Below, in pieces: positions 1 to 6,551 of a stretch of 7,658 nt of DNA. Location: assembly GCA_023265355.1 (NCBI GenBank), contig JAHFTZ010000100.1:1-7658 (forward strand), in the 5' to 3' direction. The DNA is from Terriglobus sp. GTDB taxonomy: Bacteria > Acidobacteriota > Terriglobia > Terriglobales > Acidobacteriaceae. The notes beneath the pieces are model-generated. The model saw only the letters and a list, made by a program, of their open reading frames with translations. It was not told the origin of the DNA and ran no database searches. Every line of letters begins with the position of its first letter. Position 1 is the stretch's first letter. A program made the position numbers and the translations under genes.

Positions 1-273
1 GGCACCCTCCATACTCTCCGCCCCGGACCAGGAAGTCACTTGATTCATGTGAGCCAAATTCGGACGCACCAGATGTGCTCCGCTCCCTGTCCCCACATCA
101 CCTTGCGAAGGGTGGCCGGGATGGCATTCAACTTCAGTGCCTCTCAGGTCACTCGGAACTTTCCACCGCAGCCGGACCAGTCTCCTCCCCCAGGGTTTCG
201 CTTAAGTGAAAGCGGAAGACAGATCCTACGGATCTCGGATCTAACAACGAAATTCGCGTAATGCTCCGAGAAG
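1..273. other. left-edge region with no recognisable gene
   Basis: No protein family, tRNA or known RNA could be recognised here on either strand. The plus-strand frame beginning at base 1 is open up to a TAA at 259-261, so it could be the tail of a gene entering from outside the window. Its conceptual product is rich in Pro, Ser and Arg, matches nothing I know, and its codon choice is not like that of the genes to the right. A start at 121 (reading MAFNFSASQ) has only a weak purine stretch before it. Two small inverted repeats lie at 199-214 (CGCTT/AAGCG) and 221-235 (AGATCC-TAC-GGATCT). Together with the terminator at 274-304 they leave open a small structured transcript, but nothing here proves one. 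Confidence 0.4.
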
Positions 274-304
274 AAAAGCCGCACTCACAAAGAGTGCGGC
301 TTTT
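274..304. terminator. bidirectional intrinsic terminator downstream of thiC
   Basis: A perfect 13-bp inverted repeat (AAAAGCCGCACTC, loop ACAAA, GAGTGCGGCTTTT) lies 23 bases past the thiC stop codon. The stem is flanked by T-rich tracts when read in either direction: TTTTCATTT on the plus strand and TTTTCTTC on the minus strand. It should therefore end thiC transcription and also any transcript arriving from the left. It is the only clear intrinsic terminator I see in the window. Confidence 0.9.
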
Positions 305-327
305 CATTTAACGCTGGAGTTTTGACG

Positions 328-1806
<1,479 letters not shown>

Positions 1807-1843
1807 TCAGTGGGACCTCGTCTCTCGTGAAGATTCATCGCCA

Positions 1844-1849
1844 AGTATA
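1844..1849 (-). promoter_or_regulatory. candidate thiC promoter -10 box
   Basis: Read on the minus strand, TATACT lies 37 bases before the thiC ATG and is close to the TATAAT consensus. No convincing TTGACA-like -35 box sits 16-18 bp further upstream, so this is a weak prediction. If correct, the thiC leader would be only about 30 nt, too short to hold a TPP riboswitch. Confidence 0.35.
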
Positions 1850-1887
1850 CGCCGCCCTCCGCACTCGTTTTGGGAGGCTACTCCGCT

Positions 1888-1899
1888 GTAAACTGGAAG
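1888..1899 (+). promoter_or_regulatory. GTAAACTGGAAG element before ccmE (possible -10 plus SD)
   Basis: This 12-base string ends four bases before the ccmE ATG. An identical string stands at exactly the same distance before ccmC (5711-5722). TAAACT could serve as a -10 box and GGAAG(G) as the ribosome binding site. If TAAACT is a real -10, transcription would start within a few bases of the ATG and the mRNA would be almost leaderless. No good -35 box is seen. Confidence 0.4.
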
Positions 1900-1903
1900 G
1901 GAC

Positions 1904-2365
1904 ATGAATAATCAGCGTCAGATCCTCCGGTTTGCGATCGCAGCCGTCATCATCGTAGGAACCGTGACTTATCTCGCCATCACCGGCGCGAATGCGGGCA
2001 AAAGTTACTACTGCACCATCGCAGAGATGCACGGCATGGGTGATAAAGCCTACTCGCGCAGTCTGCGTGTAGCGGGCAACGTAAAGCCGGGGTCGATCCA
2101 TCGCTTCGGTCCGCGCGCGGACTTTATCCTGCTGGAGCAGGGTAAAGAGCTGCCTGTGAACTACATCGGATCAGAACCTCCACCTGACACCTTCAAAGAC
2201 GATGCCCAGGCTCTCGCCATGGGCCGTCTGGGTCGCGATGGCGTCTTCCATGCGAATCAGCTTCAGGCCAAGTGCGCCAGCAAATACGCGCCAGCCGCCC
2301 CAAAGACGCAAGCAGCCAAACCGACCGCTGCGGCGGCAATCCTCGCCACTCCGGGATCGCGCTAG
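1904..2365 (+). CDS. ccmE: cytochrome c-type biogenesis haem chaperone CcmE, CxxxY variant
   Basis: CcmE is a membrane-anchored periplasmic haem chaperone. It accepts haem covalently at the CcmABCD complex and hands it to the CcmF haem lyase. The 153-residue product has a short basic N-terminus, one transmembrane anchor (about residues 8-28), and an OB-fold domain with family landmarks: YYCTIAEM near 35, RVAGNVKPGSIHR near 55-66, ELPVNYIGSEPPPDTF near 82, and GRLGRDGVFHANQLQAKCASKY at 107-128. In classical CcmE this last stretch reads AKHDEKY, and the His binds haem. Here it reads AKCASKY, giving Cys124 and Tyr128 (CxxxY), as in Desulfovibrio and archaeal CcmE. A second cysteine is at 37. The C-terminal tail is rich in Ala, Pro and Lys and probably flexible. 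The ATG start is supported by GGAAGG just upstream and by the membrane anchor that follows. It is separated from the other ccm genes by the oppositely oriented peptidase gene and ends one base from it. Family call is by eye, with strong support from motif order and context. Confidence 0.88.
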   Translation: MNNQRQILRFAIAAVIIVGTVTYLAITGANAGKSYYCTIAEMHGMGDKAYSRSLRVAGNVKPGSIHRFGPRADFILLEQGKELPVNYIGSEPPPDTFKDDAQALAMGRLGRDGVFHANQLQAKCASKYAPAAPKTQAAKPTAAAAILATPGSR

Positions 2366-2366
2366 A

Positions 2367-3809
2367 CTACTTCGTCGTCAGTTCCACCATCAAGCGGTAC
2401 ATAAACTCTGCACCGGTATCGAACGAAGCCACGGAAAGGCGCTCATCCCGTCCGTGCGCACGTCCCTCATCGATCTGAAATCCCGAGATGCCGTAGCTTG
2501 GAATGCCCGCTGCCATCGTGTAAATGGAATCGGTCGCGCCGGTACCCATCCTCGGCAGGATCTCGATTCCCTTCCAGAAGTGGTCCGTGGTCCGTTGCAG
2601 TGCGCCAAAAACGACTGGATCCAACGGAGGTGGGGGTAGCGACTTGTCGTCCGGGTCATGCGAGGGCGTCTTTCCTTTCATATCTCCAAACTCGATTTCG
2701 ACGCCGGGATCTCCCATTCTCTTCACCAGATCCTCGCGCACCTCGCGTGCGGAGTGGCCGGGCAGAATCCGGCAGTTTACGTTTGCCTCGGCAGTCTGGG
2801 GTAGCGCGTTCTCCGCGTGTCCGCCGCGTAGCTCCGTTGCCACGCAGGTGGTCCGCAGCGTGGAATTGAAGCCTGGATTTTTGCTCAATTGGGCCGCCGC
2901 AGCCTCGTCCTTGGGATTTGCCAGCAGAGCACGCATGGCCGCCGCAACCTCAGGAGTTTCCTGCTTCGCTCGTTCTGAAAAATAGTCCCTCGTTACGGTG
3001 TTCAGTTCCACTGGAAATGGTGTCTGTTCAATCTTCGTGAGGGCGTGGGCCAACTCATAAATCGCATTGTCCGGCCTCGGCACAGAGCTATGCCCTCCCC
3101 GGTTCTTCGCTGTTAGATGGAAATCGAAGTAGAGCTTCTCGGTTGCGCCCACGCCGATGGCGACGACCTTGCCCTTTTCTCCCTGTACGCCTCCGGTGTC
3201 CGGGTTAATCGCAAAAGCAGCCTGCAACCGGTCCCCGTGATGTTCGAGCAGCCACTTCACGCCGTTATCTCCGCCGCCTTCTTCGTCGGCGGTCAGGGCC
3301 ACCACGATGTCGCGGTCAGGCACGTAGTGCGAGGCTTTCATTCGGAGAAGTGCCGCGACGACAGCAGCGTCTCCATCCTTCATATCCTGCGTCCCTCGCC
3401 CCCAGAAGAAGCCGTCCTTCTCCAGAAAGACGAAGGGATCGACCGTCCAGTCCGAACGCAGCGCTTCCACGACATCCAGGTGACAGAGGAACAAAATCGG
3501 CTTGAGAGAGCTCCCGGGCTTGCCCTTGTAGCGGATGAGAAGGTTCTTTCGGACATCTACTGGCCCATCCAGTAGAAGATCGGATTCGGCGAATCCTGCT
3601 GCCAGAAGACGCACACGCATCGCCTCCGCTGCCTTGGTCGTGCTGCCGTGCTCGTGCGTGGTGTCGATCTCGATCAGTTGCCGAAAGACCTCGCGGGCGC
3701 GCGTCTGGTCTTCTGGAGCAGGCTTCAGGACCTGCGCGTAAAGCGACGCAGAGACGACCAACAAAGCGACAGACTGGCTAAAAGCTCGCATGGGATTCGC
3801 AGACCTCAT
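2367..3809 (-). CDS. exported M20-family zinc metallopeptidase (ArgE/DapE/ACY1/CPG2-like)
   Basis: This is a member of the M20 family, whose enzymes hydrolyse amide bonds of small peptides, acylated amino acids or carbamoyl compounds with two zinc ions. The substrate cannot be read from the sequence. Numbered from the ATG at 3809 (480 residues), the metal and catalytic residues are all present: His110 and Asp112 in LCHLDVV, bridging Asp142 in GRGTQDMKDG, the Glu176-Glu177 pair in ADEEGG, Asp204 in NPDTGG, and His452 in EGRAHGRDE. The lid/dimerisation domain begins around NRGGHSS. The N-terminus (AFSQSVALLVVSASLYAQ) looks like a Sec signal peptide with cleavage after LYA, so the enzyme should act in the periplasm or outside. 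The ATG at 3809 is preferred because GAGG (3815-3818) lies five bases upstream. An ATG at 3791 is possible but lacks a well-placed ribosome site, and a longer frame up to 3872 would run into ccmA. It lies inverted inside the ccm locus. I see no functional link to haem; it may be a neighbour by insertion. Confidence 0.9.
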   Translation of the reverse strand: MRSANPMRAFSQSVALLVVSASLYAQVLKPAPEDQTRAREVFRQLIEIDTTHEHGSTTKAAEAMRVRLLAAGFAESDLLLDGPVDVRKNLLIRYKGKPGSSLKPILFLCHLDVVEALRSDWTVDPFVFLEKDGFFWGRGTQDMKDGDAAVVAALLRMKASHYVPDRDIVVALTADEEGGGDNGVKWLLEHHGDRLQAAFAINPDTGGVQGEKGKVVAIGVGATEKLYFDFHLTAKNRGGHSSVPRPDNAIYELAHALTKIEQTPFPVELNTVTRDYFSERAKQETPEVAAAMRALLANPKDEAAAAQLSKNPGFNSTLRTTCVATELRGGHAENALPQTAEANVNCRILPGHSAREVREDLVKRMGDPGVEIEFGDMKGKTPSHDPDDKSLPPPPLDPVVFGALQRTTDHFWKGIEILPRMGTGATDSIYTMAAGIPSYGISGFQIDEGRAHGRDERLSVASFDTGAEFMYRLMVELTTK

Positions 3810-3814
3810 CAAGA

Positions 3815-3818
3815 CCTC
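3815..3818 (-). promoter_or_regulatory. ribosome binding site deciding the M20 peptidase start
   Basis: On the minus strand GAGG is followed by five bases (TCTTG) and then the ATG at 3809. The alternative ATG at 3791 would be 23 bases from this site. This favours the 480-residue form, whose signal peptide then has a slightly longer basic n-region. Confidence 0.55.
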
Positions 3819-3831
3819 ACAGGGGATGCAC

Positions 3832-3839
3832 TTTATACT
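3832..3839. promoter_or_regulatory. overlapping divergent -10 boxes for ccmA and the M20 peptidase
   Basis: The core TTTATACT can be read as TATACT on the plus strand (3834-3839, toward ccmA) and as TATAAA on the minus strand (3832-3837, toward the peptidase). It sits in the 47-bp gap between the two divergent starts. No -35 boxes of good quality accompany either. If both are used, the two promoters would compete for RNA polymerase. Confidence 0.3.
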
Positions 3840-3844
3840 CGCAT

Positions 3845-3850
3845 GGAGGG
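3845..3850 (+). promoter_or_regulatory. strong SD (GGAGGG) for the TTG start of ccmA
   Basis: GGAGGG stands six bases before TTG at 3857 and fixes that unusual codon as the start of ccmA. The ATG at 3843 is in another frame and overlaps the SD itself, so it is not a competing start. Confidence 0.7.
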
Positions 3851-3856
3851 TTATCG

Positions 3857-4528
3857 TTGGACGCAGAAGCACAGTTCGCCGTCGAAGCAGTACGAGTCTC
3901 CAAGCTCTACGACACCTTCGCTGCCCTGCGCCACGCTACCTGCAGCTTCGCGACCGGTGGCCTGCACCTGATCCTCGGTGAGAACGGAGCGGGTAAAAGT
4001 ACCCTTCTGCGGATTATCGCAGGGCTTTCTACACCCAATGCCGGTACTGTTCGGGTGCTGAATCAAAAGCCTGGCGCAGTTCAGGGCGTTGCGTATATGA
4101 GCCATGCCCCGATGCTCTATGACGAGATGACGGCCATGGAGAACCTCAGCTACTTCGCCGCTCTCTACGCGCAACCGAACTCCTGCGGATGCTCGATCTC
4201 TCCCGAGATGGCTTTGCGCGCCGTCGGTCTGGACCCGCATCTGACACGTCCGGTCGGCAATCTGTCCCAGGGGATGCGCCAGCGCGCCTCCATGGCTCGC
4301 GCTCTCATGGCAGACCCTGTCCTTCTGCTCCTGGACGAGCCCTTCAGCAACATGGACGTTGAAGGCGCGCGGCAGATGCTCGATCTCTTGCTCGACTTCA
4401 AGACGTGGCCCAGCCCACTCGGCACTCGTACGATCCTTCTGACGACCCACCAGGCTGACCTCGTCCTGCCCGTGGCGGATACCGTCACACGCATCCATCG
4501 CGGCGCCGTGGTGGTAGAAGCCGCATGA
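3857..4528 (+). CDS. ccmA: haem exporter ABC transporter ATP-binding protein CcmA
   Basis: CcmA is the cytoplasmic ATPase of the CcmABCD complex. ATP hydrolysis by CcmAB is needed to release haem-loaded CcmE from CcmC and CcmD, so that it can deliver haem to apocytochromes. The 223-residue product, a normal length, has every ABC motif: Walker A GENGAGKST (41-49), signature LSQGM (136-140) followed by RQRASMARAL, Walker B VLLLLDEP (155-162), D-loop SNMD (164-167) and the switch His198 in TTHQ. At the Q-loop position it has YMSHAPMLYDEMTAMENL, where CcmA proteins typically carry a similar GH segment. Without context it could be called a generic ABC ATPase; ccmB and ccmC downstream settle the assignment. 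Translation begins at TTG with a strong GGAGGG site. The stop codon overlaps the ybaK start as ATGA, so the two are probably translationally coupled. Confidence 0.93.
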   Translation: MDAEAQFAVEAVRVSKLYDTFAALRHATCSFATGGLHLILGENGAGKSTLLRIIAGLSTPNAGTVRVLNQKPGAVQGVAYMSHAPMLYDEMTAMENLSYFAALYAQPNSCGCSISPEMALRAVGLDPHLTRPVGNLSQGMRQRASMARALMADPVLLLLDEPFSNMDVEGARQMLDLLLDFKTWPSPLGTRTILLTTHQADLVLPVADTVTRIHRGAVVVEAA

Positions 4529-5004
4529 AGACCAACGCCGCGCGCATTCTGGATAGTCTCAAGATCTCTTACCGGATGATCGAATATGAGGTCGATCTCG
4601 ACGATCTCTCCGCACCAAATGTCGCTGCCAAGATCGGCATTCCGCTGGAGCAGGTCTTCAAAACGCTCGTCTGCCGCCTGCAGGATGGCGAACACGTCTT
4701 CGCAGTCATTCCGGGTGGCGATGAGGTTGACTTGAAAAAATTAGCTGGCGCAGCGGGTGCAAAGAAGGCCGACCTTGCGCCTCTGGCAGAGGTTGAGCCA
4801 CTTACAGGCTACGTTCGCGGCGGAGTCACGGTGATTGGAGCGAAGAAGCCCTTTCGTGCCTTTGCGGACGAAACCATTGAGCTCTTCGACGAGGTCAGCC
4901 TCTCCGCCGGGATGCGTGGCCTGCAGATCGTGCTCGCTCCCGCTGATTATCTGCGCGCTGCTTCGGCCACCATCGCCGATCTGACCAAGGCTGTGCGCGG
5001 ATGA
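4525..5004 (+). CDS. ybaK: YbaK/EbsC-family Cys-tRNA(Pro) deacylase
   Basis: YbaK proteins are single-domain relatives of the prolyl-tRNA synthetase editing domain (INS-like superfamily). They hydrolyse cysteine wrongly attached to tRNA(Pro), acting in trans in the cytoplasm. The 159-residue product matches the E. coli enzyme in length and along its whole course: start of helix 1 (ILDSLKISY), the essential lysine Lys46 in QVFKTLVC, VDLKKLAGAAGAKKADLA near 68-85, the glycine pair in TGYVRGGVTVIGAKK near 94-108, and SAGMRGLQIVLAPADYL near 127-143. The gene overlaps ccmA by 4 bp and ccmB by 4 bp (ATGA at both ends), and lacks a strong ribosome site of its own, so it appears to be translated by coupling. 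Placing a tRNA proofreading enzyme inside a haem-transporter operon is unusual. Family is secure; exact tRNA specificity (Cys-tRNA(Pro) rather than a sister deacylase) is inferred from similarity. Confidence 0.92.
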   Translation: MKTNAARILDSLKISYRMIEYEVDLDDLSAPNVAAKIGIPLEQVFKTLVCRLQDGEHVFAVIPGGDEVDLKKLAGAAGAKKADLAPLAEVEPLTGYVRGGVTVIGAKKPFRAFADETIELFDEVSLSAGMRGLQIVLAPADYLRAASATIADLTKAVRG

Positions 5005-5681
5005 GATATCTCCGCACCATGCTGCATCATCTTCAGAAAGATCTTCGCCTGGAATGGCGCAGCCGCGATGCTGTCATTGGCATCCTCTTCTTTACCCTGC
5101 TGGTTGCAGTGGTCTTTTCCATGGCCTTCGACCCCACCGGCAACCCAACGCTGGCGCGCGAGATCGCGGGTGGCCTGCTGTGGGTGGGCCTGCTTTTTGC
5201 TTCGATTACCGCGCTCAATGGAAGCTGGGACCGCGAACGACGCAATCACGTCCTCGACGCTCACAGGATGGCACCGGCTGCTCCCAGTGCTCTCTTTCTC
5301 GGCAAGGCGCTCGCCAACTTCGTCTTCGTCACGCTGGTGGAGTTTATCCTTGCGCCGGTCTTTGTCCTCTTCTTCAATCTTCATGTTCTGGGGCAGGTAT
5401 GGTGGCTCGCTGCAATTCTGCCGCTGGGGACGTGGGCGCTCGTTGTGAATGGGACTTTTTTTGCAGCGTTGAGCCTTCGCACACGGAACCGGCAGATGTT
5501 GCTTCCTCTTGTTCTCTTTCCCATCACCATTCCTGCCCTGCTGGCGATGGTGCAGGCCACCACCGGTGTGGTCACAGGGGAGTTCGAACCCGATCTTTGG
5601 CTGAAGCTCCTGGCCGGCTTCGACGTATCCTTTACCACCGCGTGCCTGCTGCTCTTCGGGGCAGTTCTGGACGCGGAGTAG
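5001..5681 (+). CDS. ccmB: haem exporter membrane subunit CcmB
   Basis: CcmB is the inner-membrane permease-like partner of CcmA. CcmAB drives release of holo-CcmE; direct haem export by it is not established. The 226-residue protein is of family length and shows about six hydrophobic spans, near residues 24-43, 55-73, 99-125, 131-158, 166-187 and 199-222. Family landmarks are the N-terminal LQKDLRLEWRSRDA, GGLLWVGLLFASITALNGSWDRERRN (57-82), NGTFFAALSLRTRNRQMLLPL (150-170) and the following FPITIPALL. The start overlaps the ybaK stop as ATGA, which argues for coupled translation. A 45-bp gap with a possible new promoter separates it from ccmC. The classical CcmB membrane topology is known to be six-spanning, in line with what is seen. 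Confidence 0.93.
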   Translation: MRYLRTMLHHLQKDLRLEWRSRDAVIGILFFTLLVAVVFSMAFDPTGNPTLAREIAGGLLWVGLLFASITALNGSWDRERRNHVLDAHRMAPAAPSALFLGKALANFVFVTLVEFILAPVFVLFFNLHVLGQVWWLAAILPLGTWALVVNGTFFAALSLRTRNRQMLLPLVLFPITIPALLAMVQATTGVVTGEFEPDLWLKLLAGFDVSFTTACLLLFGAVLDAE

Positions 5682-5710
5682 GCACCTGATCTTCGATTCT
5701 CCTGAGAGAG

Positions 5711-5722
5711 GTAAACTGGAAG
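5711..5722 (+). promoter_or_regulatory. GTAAACTGGAAG element before ccmC (possible -10 plus SD)
   Basis: This is the second copy of the 12-base element found before ccmE, again ending exactly four bases before the ATG. GGAAG is a plausible ribosome site, and TAAACT a plausible -10 box that would give ccmC its own near-leaderless transcript inside the operon. No clear -35 box is present. Confidence 0.4.
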
Positions 5723-5726
5723 CACG

Positions 5727-6419
5727 ATGAAAAGGTTTTTCTGGATATGGTCCGCCGTCGCCGTCGCGCTACTGGCATACGGCTTCTGGCAGGGGATGTA
5801 TGTGGCTCCCACTGAGGCCACGATGGGCCCCATCCAACGCATCTTCTACTGGCACGTTCCCATCAACATCTTTGCCGAGATCAGCCCGTACGTGAACATG
5901 TTCTCGTCCATTGCCTACCTGCTCTATCGCGGCAAAGACATGCACAAGGCGATGATCGCCGACGCGCTGGCGCTCGCATCGGCGGAGGTCACGGTCCTCT
6001 TCGTAAGTCTTGGCCTGATGAGCGGCATTCTGTGGGGCCGTCCCGCCTGGGGCATCTGGTGGGCCTGGGACGCAAGAACCACGACCTACCTTCTTCTCTG
6101 GCTGCTTTATGTCAGCTATCTCCTGGTTCGCCGCTATACCAGCGGCGTGCAAGCCTACACGCTGGCCGCGGTCCTCAGCGTCTTCGCCGGTATCGATGTT
6201 CCAATTGTCTATAAGTCGATCAGCTGGTGGCGTACGCAGCACCCCGCTCCCGTACTCACCGGAGACGGCTACCTCGATCCCGATATGAAGCGCGCTTTTG
6301 CCTGGAATGCACTGGCATGGATTATGTGGGGCACCTCTCTCGTATGGGCGCGATACGCCATCATTCGACGGGAACAGAAGATCCGCGATGACGCGGCTCT
6401 GGAAGCGATGGAGGCCTAG
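5727..6419 (+). CDS. ccmC: haem lyase CcmC, loads haem onto CcmE
   Basis: CcmC is an integral membrane protein of the haem-handling family. It binds haem through two periplasmic histidines and a tryptophan-rich loop and attaches it to CcmE. The 230-residue product has about six membrane spans (near 4-25, 45-66, 78-100, 112-136, 143-164 and 191-214). The two haem-ligand histidines are visible as His43 in RIFYWHVP and His172 in SWWRTQHP. The WWD motif is WGIWWAWDAR (108-117). Length and motifs are those of CcmC, and the much longer CcmF is excluded by size. The gene is preceded by GGAAG four bases from the ATG and ends one base before the ccmD-like start, with its last codons supplying that gene's ribosome site. 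In an organism with CxxxY CcmE, this CcmC is expected to attach haem to a cysteine; that part is inference. Confidence 0.95.
   Translation: MKRFFWIWSAVAVALLAYGFWQGMYVAPTEATMGPIQRIFYWHVPINIFAEISPYVNMFSSIAYLLYRGKDMHKAMIADALALASAEVTVLFVSLGLMSGILWGRPAWGIWWAWDARTTTYLLLWLLYVSYLLVRRYTSGVQAYTLAAVLSVFAGIDVPIVYKSISWWRTQHPAPVLTGDGYLDPDMKRAFAWNALAWIMWGTSLVWARYAIIRREQKIRDDAALEAMEA
6410..6414 (+). promoter_or_regulatory. ribosome binding site for the ccmD-like gene, inside the ccmC end
   Basis: GGAGG lies across the last sense codons of ccmC, six bases before the ATG at 6421. It is a near-ideal site and strongly supports translation of the 42-codon gene from that ATG. Confidence 0.75.
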
Positions 6420-6420
6420 C

Positions 6421-6549
6421 ATGGACAGCAACTACGGCACCATGGGAACGCAGTTCCTGCACATCACTTACGCGGCCATCGCCGTCGCACAGATCGCGTA
6501 TGCGAGTTGGCTCGCCTATCGCTGGTCGCGGACGACGAAAGGCCGTTAG
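6421..6549 (+). CDS. ccmD: small single-span membrane protein, CcmD-like
   Basis: This 42-residue protein starts one base after the ccmC stop with an excellent GGAGG site. It has one hydrophobic span (about residues 14-33, HITYAAIAVAQIAYASWLAY) followed by a basic end (RWSRTTKGR). That is the layout of CcmD: a short N-terminal stretch, one membrane helix with a YAA-like beginning, and a positively charged cytoplasmic tail. CcmD is a small subunit of the CcmABC complex needed for release of holo-CcmE. It is shorter than E. coli CcmD (about 69 residues), mainly at the C-terminus. CcmD sequences are poorly conserved, so the name rests on position after ccmC, size and topology, not on catalytic residues. 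An in-frame ATG at 6442 (residue 8) is possible but has a poorer ribosome site. Confidence 0.72.
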   Translation: MDSNYGTMGTQFLHITYAAIAVAQIAYASWLAYRWSRTTKGR

Positions 6550-6551
6550 AG

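Noticed and set aside
1807..1903. TPP riboswitch upstream of thiC
   Set aside because: The spacer is under 100 bp and lacks the conserved TPP-box segments on the minus strand.
2202..2639. 145-codon plus-strand frame bridging the ccmE end and the peptidase end
   Set aside because: It runs out of frame through ccmE and antisense through the peptidase, and its Arg/Pro/Ser-rich product is typical of a shifted frame.
3851..4498. 215-codon minus-strand open frame opposite ccmA
   Set aside because: It is antisense to a CcmA gene with every ABC motif, and its product has no recognisable features.
5682..5726. terminator between ccmB and ccmC
   Set aside because: Only a 4-bp TCTC/GAGA pairing is present and there is no T-tract, so read-through from ccmB to ccmC is expected.
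5769..6431. 220-codon minus-strand open frame opposite ccmC
   Set aside because: It is antisense to CcmC, a membrane protein with clear haem-ligand motifs; the reverse product has no membrane spans or known motif.
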